From: an uncultured Aquabacterium sp.
GTDB lineage: Bacteria; Pseudomonadota; Gammaproteobacteria; Burkholderiales; Burkholderiaceae_C
Reading direction: 5' to 3'
NCBI RefSeq assembly: GCF_947366995.1
Contig: NZ_CANBCC010000006.1
Location: 1 to 64,000, forward strand
DNA: 64,000 nucleotides
Translations under genes and position numbers: made by a program
The notes under the pieces: generated by a model
Database searches by the model: none
The model's input: only the letters and a program-made list of their open reading frames with translations
What the model was told of the DNA's origin: nothing
Shown: positions 25,592 through 32,610 of the stretch, in pieces
Layout of the letters: the number at the start of each line of letters is the position of its first letter
Position numbering within the stretch: the first letter of the stretch is position 1

Positions 25592-28075
25592 ATGACCGAG
25601 CACAACGCGCCCTCCGGCCTGGCGGCCTCGCACGCCGCCGGCTCCTCCTCCTTGCTGGCCGGGCTGAATCCCGAGCAGCTTGCCGCCGTGACGGCCCCGC
25701 CCGGGCCTGCCCTGATCCTGGCCGGTGCCGGTTCGGGCAAGACGCGCGTGCTCACAACCCGCATCGCCTGGCTGCTGCAGACTGGCCAGGCCACGCCGGC
25801 CAGCATCATGGCCGTGACCTTCACCAACAAGGCTGCCAAGGAGATGCAGGCCCGCCTGTCGGCCATGCTGCCGGTGAACACGCGGGCCATGTGGATCGGC
25901 ACCTTCCACGGCCTGTGCAACCGCTTTCTGCGCGCGCACGCCAAGATCGCCGGGCTGCCGTCGGCCTTCCAGATCCTCGACACGCAGGACCAGCTCTCGG
26001 CCGTCAAGCGCATCATCAAGGCGCTGAAGTACGACGAAGAGAAGTGCGTGCCCAAGCAGACGACGTGGTTCATTGCAAACTGCAAGGAAGAGGGCCGCCG
26101 CCCGAAGGACATCCAGCCGCGTGACGAACTCGGCCGCATGCAGCTGACGGTGTATCAGGCCTATGAAGACCAGTGCACCCGCGAGGGCGTGGTCGACTTT
26201 GCCGAGCTGATGCTGCGCACCTACGAGATCATGCGGGACCACCCCGAGGTGCGCGCCCACTACCAGCGCCGTTTCAAACACATCCTGGTCGACGAATTTC
26301 AGGACACCAACCGCCTGCAGTACCTGTGGCTGAAGATGTTTGCCGGTCGCCCGGAGGAAACCGGCAACAGTCTGTTTGCCGTGGGCGACGACGACCAGAG
26401 CATCTACGCCTTCCGTGGCGCGCAAGTGGGCAACATGGCCGACTTCGAGCGCGAGTTCCGTGTGCCCAAGGTGGTGAAGCTGGAGCAGAACTACCGCAGC
26501 TTCGGCCACATCCTGGATGCCGCCAACACGCTGATCGCGCAGAACAGCAAGCGCCTGGGCAAGAACCTGCGCACCGACGCGGGGCAGGGTGAGCCGATCC
26601 GCGTGTACGAGGCCTCGAGCGACTACGCCGAGGCTCAGTGGATCGTGGAAGAGGCCCGCCTGCTGCACCGCGAGGGCCACCCGCTGCACGAGGTGGCGGT
26701 GCTCTACCGCAGCAACGCGCAGTCGCGGGTGATCGAATCGGCACTGTTCAACGCGGGCGTGGCCTACAAGGTGTACGGCGGTCTGCGCTTCTTCGAACGG
26801 GCCGAAATCAAGCATGCGCTGGCTTACCTGCGCCTGATCGAGAACCCGAACGACGACACGAGTTTTCTGCGCGTGGTCAACTTCCCGGCGCGGGGGATCG
26901 GGGCGCGCAGCGTCGAGCTGCTGCAGGATGCCGCACGCAGCACGGGCCGCAGCCTGGCGCAGAGCGTGACGGCCGTGCCCGGCAAGACGGGCGCCAACCT
27001 CCAGGGCTTTGTGGCTCTGGTGGACGCCATGCGCGAGTGCACGCGCGGCCTGACGCTGCGCCAGATCATCGAGCACGTGGTCGAAGCTTCAGGCCTGGCG
27101 GACTTCTACCGGGCCGAGAAGGAAGGGCAGGAGCGGCTGGAGAACCTGGCTGAACTGGTGAACGCGGCCGAGGCCTTCGTGACGCAGGAAGGCTTTGGCA
27201 AGGATGCTGTGGCCCTGCCGGTGGACGAATCTGCCGGCGCCATCAGCGAGGGCCTGCCCGCGGCCGTGGCGCTCGCCAACACGCTGCCCGATGCCGAGAC
27301 GGGCGAGATCATCTCGCCGCTGCTGGCCTTCCTGACGCACGCCTCGCTCGAGGCCGGTGACAACCAGGCTCAGGCGGGGCAGGACGCCGTCCAGCTCATG
27401 ACCATTCACGCGGCCAAGGGCCTGGAGTTCAACAACGTGTTTCTGACCGGGCTGGAGGAAGGCCTCTTCCCGCACGAGAACTCGATGAACACCACCGAGG
27501 GCCTGGAAGAAGAGCGCCGGCTGATGTATGTGGCCATCACGCGCGCACGCCAGCGCCTGCACATCAGCTTCAGCCAGACGCGGATGCTGCACGGCCAGAC
27601 CCGCTACAACATCAAGAGCCGCTTCCTGGACGAGCTGCCCGAGGCCTCGCTGAAGTGGCTCACGCCGCGCAACCAGGGCTTCGGCTCAGGCTTTGCCAAG
27701 TCCTACCAGGACGCCTGGTCGACCGGCCGCGGCATGGGCTCGATGGTGGGCGCCGGTGCGCAGCCCTACCGGCAAAGCGGCCAGGGTGCTTATGGAGGCG
27801 GCAGCCGCGGTGGCTATGGCGGCCAGGCCTGGGGCGGCGCCCGCAAGGAAGACACCTTCAAGGACCTGACCGCGCCGCTGCCGAAGGCCATGGCCGAAGC
27901 CAAGAACGAAGGCGGGCTGCGGGTGGGGCAGGGCGTGTTCCACACCAAGTTCGGCGAAGGCGTGGTGCTGACGCTGGAAGGCAGCGGTGCCGACGCGCGC
28001 GTGCAGGTCAACTTCGGCCGGCACGGCACGAAGTGGCTGATGCTGAGCGTGGCCAAGCTCACCCGGATCGAATGA
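25592..28075 (+). CDS. uvrD: UvrD/PcrA-type DNA helicase
   Basis: This superfamily 1A 3'-5' helicase acts in nucleotide excision and mismatch repair. It has 827 residues. The Q-motif region is LNPEQLAAV, Walker A is AGAGSGKT (residues 44-51), motif Ia is AVTFTNKAA, and Walker B is VDEFQDTN (about 233-240). Then come GDDDQSIYAFRGA, LEQNYRS, the TIHAAKGLEF motif V and the YVAITRARQRL motif VI. A Gly/Tyr-rich linker (about 710-755) joins a C-terminal Tudor-like domain (GVFHTKFGEGVVLTLEG). It is complete. Confidence 0.95.
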   Translation: MTEHNAPSGLAASHAAGSSSLLAGLNPEQLAAVTAPPGPALILAGAGSGKTRVLTTRIAWLLQTGQATPASIMAVTFTNKAAKEMQARLSAMLPVNTRAMWIGTFHGLCNRFLRAHAKIAGLPSAFQILDTQDQLSAVKRIIKALKYDEEKCVPKQTTWFIANCKEEGRRPKDIQPRDELGRMQLTVYQAYEDQCTREGVVDFAELMLRTYEIMRDHPEVRAHYQRRFKHILVDEFQDTNRLQYLWLKMFAGRPEETGNSLFAVGDDDQSIYAFRGAQVGNMADFEREFRVPKVVKLEQNYRSFGHILDAANTLIAQNSKRLGKNLRTDAGQGEPIRVYEASSDYAEAQWIVEEARLLHREGHPLHEVAVLYRSNAQSRVIESALFNAGVAYKVYGGLRFFERAEIKHALAYLRLIENPNDDTSFLRVVNFPARGIGARSVELLQDAARSTGRSLAQSVTAVPGKTGANLQGFVALVDAMRECTRGLTLRQIIEHVVEASGLADFYRAEKEGQERLENLAELVNAAEAFVTQEGFGKDAVALPVDESAGAISEGLPAAVALANTLPDAETGEIISPLLAFLTHASLEAGDNQAQAGQDAVQLMTIHAAKGLEFNNVFLTGLEEGLFPHENSMNTTEGLEEERRLMYVAITRARQRLHISFSQTRMLHGQTRYNIKSRFLDELPEASLKWLTPRNQGFGSGFAKSYQDAWSTGRGMGSMVGAGAQPYRQSGQGAYGGGSRGGYGGQAWGGARKEDTFKDLTAPLPKAMAEAKNEGGLRVGQGVFHTKFGEGVVLTLEGSGADARVQVNFGRHGTKWLMLSVAKLTRIE

Positions 28076-28097
28076 GCCCGTTCGGGCTCCGCTTTTT
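28074..28097 (+). terminator. Probable terminator after uvrD
   Basis: GAGCCC-GTTC-GGGCTC begins on the uvrD stop codon itself and is followed by CG and then TTTTT. The stem is short but the layout is typical. Confidence 0.6.
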
Positions 28098-28122
28098 GTT
28101 TTTCACTCAGAAGAGACCGTTC

Positions 28123-28854
28123 ATGACACACGCTGCTTTCCGGCGCGCCGCACTGGCTGTTGCCGCCCTGACCTGGGCCGCTGGCGCCCACGCCTATGAA
28201 TTCGACGCACTGGACCAGCTTGCCTCGCAAGGCGAATTCCGCCAGCTCGCCGAAGACCTGAGCGCCACGCTGGCCTACAAGCCGCAGGCTCCGGCAGAAG
28301 CGCTCGGCATCACCGGCTTCGACGTGGGGGTGAGCCTGGGTGGCACGAACATCAAGAGCCACCGCGTCGTCGAGCGCGCCACCGGTTCCGACAACGTGCC
28401 GAGCACGCTGCCCACCGTCACGCTGCGCGCTGACAAGGGCCTGCCCTTCGGCATCGATGTGGGCGGGTCCTACACCCTGATCCCTGGCACCTCGGTGCGC
28501 GCCCTGAGCGGTAACGTGAAGTGGGCTTTCATCGAAGGCGGTGTGCTGACCCCGGCCGTGGCCGTGCGCGCCTTCTACACGCAGACCAGCGGCCTGGGCG
28601 ACATGAACCTGCGCAGCCAGGGGGGCGACCTGTCGGTGTCCAAGGGCTTTGCCAACGTGACCCCGTACGGCGGCGTGGGCCTGGTGCAGAGTCGCGCCTC
28701 CGATGATGCCGGCCGCTGGGCCCGCGAGCGCTACACGCAGACCCGTCTGTTTGCCGGTGTCAGCGTCAACCTGCTGCTGGTGAACCTGGCCTTCGAAGCC
28801 GATCGCACCGGCGACGCCACCAGTGCCAGCATCAAGGCCGGTCTGCGCTTCTGA
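28123..28854 (+). CDS. Predicted outer-membrane beta-barrel protein, unknown function
   Basis: The 243-residue protein has a signal peptide (cleavage likely after AAGAHA, about residue 23). After a short helix-prone segment it alternates beta strands ending in a terminal phenylalanine (SIKAGLRF), as for outer-membrane barrels. Landmarks include GITGFDVGVSLGGT, ADKGLPFGIDVGGSYTLIPG, LSVSKGFANVTPYGGVGL and LVNLAFEADRTGDA. It looks like a conserved betaproteobacterial family, but I cannot name a function. It lies between uvrD and dps on the same strand, with its own ribosome-binding site region (AGAAGAGACC). Confidence 0.75.
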   Translation: MTHAAFRRAALAVAALTWAAGAHAYEFDALDQLASQGEFRQLAEDLSATLAYKPQAPAEALGITGFDVGVSLGGTNIKSHRVVERATGSDNVPSTLPTVTLRADKGLPFGIDVGGSYTLIPGTSVRALSGNVKWAFIEGGVLTPAVAVRAFYTQTSGLGDMNLRSQGGDLSVSKGFANVTPYGGVGLVQSRASDDAGRWARERYTQTRLFAGVSVNLLLVNLAFEADRTGDATSASIKAGLRF

Positions 28855-28864
28855 CCGGATCTGC

Positions 28865-28901
28865 TGGCTCATTGAACGCGACGAACGCGGTCATTGAGCC
28901 A
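28865..28901. repeat. Near-perfect 37-bp palindrome between OMP gene and dps
   Basis: The arms 28865-28880 (TGGCTCATTGAACGCG) and 28886-28901 match as an inverted repeat at 14 of 16 positions around a 5-base loop. No T-run follows, so it is not a typical terminator. It may be a regulator site for dps or a transcript-end hairpin. The following 28902-29011 holds a CTAAAGT sigma-S-like -10 and a ribosome-binding site (TTCAGGAG) for dps. Confidence 0.5.
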
Positions 28902-29011
28902 ATTCAAAGGCCACGCTGTGCGAGGGGCCGCGAGCGCGCTAAAGTGATCGGCAGATTGCTTCGGTCGCATTCACCGCGACGCCTTCTCATTCCATTCAGG
29001 AGTCACACCGC

Positions 29012-29557
29012 ATGGCCAAGTCCGACAAGAAGTCTTCTTCCAAAGCCGCCAAGGCGGTCCTGCTGCCCGTTTCTGCGGGCAGTGCGCCGATCGACATCGG
29101 CATCAGCGCCGAGCACCGCGCGGCCATTGCCAAGGGCCTCAATGGCCTGCTGGCCGACACCTTCACGCTCTACCTGACCACGCACAACTTCCACTGGAAC
29201 GTGACGGGGCCGATGTTCAACACCCTGCACACCATGTTCATGGCGCAGTACACCGAGTTGTGGAACGCGGTGGACCCGATCGCCGAGCGCATCCGCGCGC
29301 TGGGCTTCCCGGCCATGGGCTCGTTCGCCGATTTCGGTGGCATCAGCACCCTGCCGGATGCGCCGACCACGCCGCCCAAGGCCAAGGAGATGATCCGCAT
29401 TCTGGTGGCCGGCCATGAAGCCGTGGCCCGCACGGCCCGCAGCCTCTATCCTCTGGTGGAGGAGGCTTCGGACGAGCCCACCGCCGACCTGCTGACGCAG
29501 CGCCTGGACGTGCACGAGAAGGCCGCCTGGATGCTGCGCTCGATGCTGGAAGAGTGA
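29012..29557 (+). CDS. dps: Dps-family DNA-protecting ferritin
   Basis: A miniferritin of 181 residues expected to form a 12-mer that oxidises Fe(II) with peroxide and protects DNA. The ferroxidase ligands at the subunit interface are present in HNFHWNVTGPMF and in WNAVDPIAERIRALG. The Lys/Ser/Ala-rich N-terminus (MAKSDKKSSSKAAKA) resembles the lysine tail that E. coli Dps uses to bind DNA. It is monocistronic and converges on the response regulator gene 30 bases away. A CTAAAGT element and a long palindrome upstream are candidate regulatory features. Confidence 0.93.
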   Translation: MAKSDKKSSSKAAKAVLLPVSAGSAPIDIGISAEHRAAIAKGLNGLLADTFTLYLTTHNFHWNVTGPMFNTLHTMFMAQYTELWNAVDPIAERIRALGFPAMGSFADFGGISTLPDAPTTPPKAKEMIRILVAGHEAVARTARSLYPLVEEASDEPTADLLTQRLDVHEKAAWMLRSMLEE

Positions 29558-29587
29558 GCCGTTGAACCCGCCGCAGCGGGCAGGGCG

Positions 29588-30217
29588 TCAGACCAGCCCG
29601 TTGCGGATCGCGTAGACCGTCAGCTCGGAGTTGTTCGTCAGCCCGAGCTTTTCGAGCACGCGGGCCCGGTAGACGCTGACGGTCTTCGGGCTCAGCAGCA
29701 GCTGTTCGGCGATGTCGGACAGGCGCTTGCCCGAGGCGATCATCACCAGCGTCTGCAGTTCGCGATCGGACAGCTTCTGGTGCAGGTCTTCCTGCGCCGG
29801 CGTGGTGAGGTTGTCGACCAGCATCTGCGCCATCTCGGGCGTCACGTACTTCTTGCCCTGAGCCACCGTGCGCACGGCCGCCACGATCTGCGCGGCATCG
29901 CTGCCCTTGTTCAGGTAGCCCGAGGCGCCGGCCTTGAGCGCCCGCATGGCGTACTGGTCTTCCGGGTACATCGACACCACCAGCACCTTCAGCGTGCTGC
30001 CTTCTTCCTTGAGCACGTGCAGCACGTCCAGGCCACTGCGGCCGGGCAGGTTGATGTCGAGCACCAGCACATCGCAATTCTTGTCACGCAGCAGCGCGCG
30101 CAGCTCGCCGTAATCGGCAGCCTCGCCCACGACCTCGATGTCGGCGGCATCGGCCAGCGTGTCGCGGATGCCGCGCCGGATCAGCGCGTGGTCGTCACAG
30201 AGTATGACTTTGATCAT
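29588..30217 (-). CDS. NarL/FixJ-family response regulator
   Basis: The 209-residue protein has a receiver domain (acidic pair D8-D9, phosphoacceptor D54 in LVLDINLPG, conserved lysine in YLNKGSD) and a C-terminal LuxR-type helix-turn-helix (about 145-190: LSDRELQTLVMIASGKRLSD and SPKTVSVYRARVLEKL). It is transcribed with, and begins 4 bases after, the histidine kinase gene, so the two form a two-component pair. The target genes and stimulus are unknown. ATG 30215-30217 (MIKVILCDDH) is chosen over upstream in-frame codons inside the kinase gene. Confidence 0.93.
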   Translation of the reverse strand: MIKVILCDDHALIRRGIRDTLADAADIEVVGEAADYGELRALLRDKNCDVLVLDINLPGRSGLDVLHVLKEEGSTLKVLVVSMYPEDQYAMRALKAGASGYLNKGSDAAQIVAAVRTVAQGKKYVTPEMAQMLVDNLTTPAQEDLHQKLSDRELQTLVMIASGKRLSDIAEQLLLSPKTVSVYRARVLEKLGLTNNSELTVYAIRNGLV

Positions 30218-30221
30218 GTGC

Positions 30222-31439
30222 TCAGCCCCATACCGTGGGATCGTCGGGGTCCGTGTCGCTGGCCGGGGCGTCCGCGTCCAGGTTCGTGAACAGTTGGTCG
30301 ATGAAGCCATTTTCCGGCCCTGACAACGGGACGGAGAGGATCAGCGTGGTGCCGCCGGGGTTGCTGCTGATGTCGACCCAGCCGCCTACCGTCTCCGCGC
30401 GTTCGTGCAGGCCGCGGATGCCGAACGACCTCGCCTTGGCCAGATCGTCGGCACTCAGCCCCCGGCCATTGTCGGTGACTTCGATGGACAGCACGCCGCC
30501 GGCCTGGGTGACATCGACGCTGACCTGGGTGGCCTGTGCGTGTTTGGAGACATTGGTAAGCGCCTCCTGCGCGAATCGGTACGCCACGAGGGGCACGCCG
30601 GCGGGCAGTTCGAGCTGTTCCTGGCTGGTTCGAAAACGCGCCTGCAGGCCGGTCCGCTTGCCGAAGCGGTCGGTCATCCATTGCAGTGCGGGCACCAGCC
30701 CCTGCTCGAGGATGGCAGGCCGCAGGTTGTGCATGATGCGCTGGCTGGCCTCGTGCGCATGGTTCACGGCTTCCAGTGCCTGTTGCACGCGGTCGGCAAT
30801 CTGGGGATTCGGTGCATGGCGGGCCATCCACGCCAGATCGAACTTGATCGCCGTCAGCGCGCCACCCACGTCGTCGTGGATCTCGCGCGCGATGGCGGCC
30901 CGCTCCTGCTCGATGCTGGTCTGCAGGTGCTGGGCCAGCTCGCGCAATTGCTGCCGCGAACGGCTCAGGGCCAGGTCGGCCCGCTGCTTGGCGATCCGGA
31001 TGCGATTGGCCTCGATGGCCAGCAGGGCGGCCGGCGCCAGCCGTGTCAGGTTGCTCTTGAGCAGGTAGTCGTTGGCGCCGTTGCGCATGGCCTGCACGGC
31101 GATGTCCTCGCCGATCTCGCCCGAGACGAGGATGAAGGGCACCAGCTTGCCCAGCGCGCGGATCTTGTCCAGCGCGGCCAGGCCGGAGTAGCCGGGCAGG
31201 TTGTAGTCCGACAGGATCAGGTCCCAGTCCTCATGCAGGGCATCGGACAGGGCCACCTCGGTGTCGATGCGGTGGATGTCTGCATTGATGCCGCCGCGGT
31301 GCAGGTGGATGGCGACCAGCGCCGCGTCCTCCTCGTTGTCCTCGATGTGCAGGACCTTCAGTCGCACCGGCGGGAGGCCGTCTGAACCCGGGGATGGCGC
31401 TACGGCGTCAACAGGGGGCTGGGGTGTGAAATCGGACAC
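30222..31439 (-). CDS. Cytosolic hybrid histidine kinase (REC - HisKA_3 - HATPase)
   Basis: The 405-residue protein has an N-terminal receiver domain (phosphoacceptor D78 in LILSDYNLPG), a coiled coil (about 145-180), a HisKA_3 dimerisation/phosphoacceptor helix with H188 in AREIHDDVGG, and a HATPase domain with N-box FAQEALTNVSKHA and G-boxes DNGRGLS and FGIRGLHERA. There is no transmembrane segment, so the input is probably another kinase or a cytosolic signal through the receiver. GTG 31437-31439 (VSDFTPQ) has GAAGG upstream; a longer in-frame ATG exists at 31526. It is paired with the downstream NarL-type regulator. Confidence 0.9.
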   Translation of the reverse strand: MSDFTPQPPVDAVAPSPGSDGLPPVRLKVLHIEDNEEDAALVAIHLHRGGINADIHRIDTEVALSDALHEDWDLILSDYNLPGYSGLAALDKIRALGKLVPFILVSGEIGEDIAVQAMRNGANDYLLKSNLTRLAPAALLAIEANRIRIAKQRADLALSRSRQQLRELAQHLQTSIEQERAAIAREIHDDVGGALTAIKFDLAWMARHAPNPQIADRVQQALEAVNHAHEASQRIMHNLRPAILEQGLVPALQWMTDRFGKRTGLQARFRTSQEQLELPAGVPLVAYRFAQEALTNVSKHAQATQVSVDVTQAGGVLSIEVTDNGRGLSADDLAKARSFGIRGLHERAETVGGWVDISSNPGGTTLILSVPLSGPENGFIDQLFTNLDADAPASDTDPDDPTVWG

Positions 31440-31532
31440 GCGCTGCCTTCGATCCGTGGATGAGTGCCTGGAATTGCCACGTGATTGTGAACAACTGGCG
31501 CCTTGAAATGCGAAAAATTCTAACAACCGGTT

Positions 31533-31559
31533 TAAGCCGGGGCCTCACTGTGCCGATGA
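31533..31559 (+). promoter_or_regulatory. Candidate sigma-28 (FliA) promoter of the che operon
   Basis: TAAG-N15-GCCGATGA resembles the FliA consensus TAAA-N15-GCCGATAA with exact spacing and one mismatch per element. It lies in the 206-base gap between the divergent kinase and the CheZ-like gene, about 80 bases before the latter's ATG. This supports flagellar-class expression of the chemotaxis genes that follow. Confidence 0.5.
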
Positions 31560-31645
31560 CAGGGGGATCCTGGGTGTGCCGGCACATCCTTCATCGCGTC
31601 TCCCCTCGGATGGCGCGACATACAAACTGGTTGAGTGGAGCCACG

Positions 31646-32095
31646 ATGAGTTACGACGAACCGGTCGCCAACCCCCCTGCGGAGATGCCCCTCCTCCTCG
31701 CAGCGGAGTTGCAGGACCACCTGATGACGGCGTCCAACGATCTGGAGCGCCTGCAGCGGCTTCTGGACGACGCTTGTGTCGTGCTCATGGAAGGTTTCCA
31801 CGGGACGGCCGGGCAGCTCAGTGACGTGATTGACCAGGGGCACGCCGTCACGCCGCACCTGGAAGAGGTGCGGCAGACCCTGTACCGCACGGTCACGGCC
31901 CTGCAGTTCCAGGACATGGCGACCCAGCTGATCGCCCACACCAACAACCGATTGCGGAACTGTGCCGACCAGATCGCGCGCGACGCACTGGGCGACGACG
32001 ACCCGGACGGCGCGGCGGTGGTGGCGGATGCCCCGATGAAACCCAACCCGGTGACCCAGGACGAGATGGACGCCGGGTCGGTCGAGTTGTTCTAA
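31646..32095 (+). CDS. Compact CheZ-like CheY-P phosphatase
   Basis: A 149-residue, mostly helical protein. Residues 83-105 (VTALQFQDMATQLIAHTNNR) resemble the CheZ active-site helix (FQDLTGQ in E. coli). They keep the catalytic D-x-x-x-Q spacing as D90 and Q94. The C-terminal 14 residues (PVTQDEMDAGSVELF, from about 135) resemble the E. coli CheZ tail peptide QDQVDDLLDSLGF that docks on CheY-P. It is about 65 residues shorter than E. coli CheZ, the long four-helix hairpin being reduced. Location immediately before cheY-cheA-cheW supports a chemotaxis role. I infer a CheY phosphatase; activity is unproven. Confidence 0.68.
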   Translation: MSYDEPVANPPAEMPLLLAAELQDHLMTASNDLERLQRLLDDACVVLMEGFHGTAGQLSDVIDQGHAVTPHLEEVRQTLYRTVTALQFQDMATQLIAHTNNRLRNCADQIARDALGDDDPDGAAVVADAPMKPNPVTQDEMDAGSVELF

Positions 32096-32191
32096 AGATT
32101 CCGTCCCATCTGTCGAAATCCCGTCAAGCGACTGGTTTCATTTTTTCCAGACAGCCGATCTGTCCAGCTATTTCAAGTACCGGAGAGCGAC

Positions 32192-32554
32192 ATGCATTCG
32201 ATCCTTGCCGTCGACGATTCTGCGTCCATGCGCCAAATGGTTTCCTTTACCCTCAAGAGCGCCGGCTACAACGTCGTCGAGGCCGTGGACGGTCAGGATG
32301 CCTACGAGAAGGCCGGCGGCCGCAGCTTTGATCTGGTGCTGACCGATCAGAACATGCCCCGCATGGACGGCATCAGCCTGACCAAGAAGCTGCGTGAGAA
32401 CCCCCAGTTCAAGACCACGCCCATCCTCATCCTGACGACCGAGTCGAGCGATCAGATGAAGCAGGCGGGGCGCGCGGCTGGCGCGACGGGCTGGCTGGTC
32501 AAGCCCTTCGACCCGAACAAGCTCATCGAGGTGATCCAGAAGGTCATCCGCTGA
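32192..32554 (+). CDS. cheY: Chemotaxis response regulator CheY
   Basis: A single-domain receiver of 120 residues: acidic pair D8-D9, phosphoacceptor D52 in LVLTDQNMPRMDG, Thr in LILTTESS, and K104 in WLVKPFDPNKL. With no output domain it probably acts by binding a target such as the flagellar switch protein FliM. It sits between the CheZ-like gene and cheA in the same operon. The 96-base gap upstream contains no evident terminator. Confidence 0.92.
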   Translation: MHSILAVDDSASMRQMVSFTLKSAGYNVVEAVDGQDAYEKAGGRSFDLVLTDQNMPRMDGISLTKKLRENPQFKTTPILILTTESSDQMKQAGRAAGATGWLVKPFDPNKLIEVIQKVIR

Positions 32555-32610
32555 CCTGACGTCGGGGCACATGGGCCCGCGCAGCGCACGACAATCTCCA
32601 GGAGCCTGAC

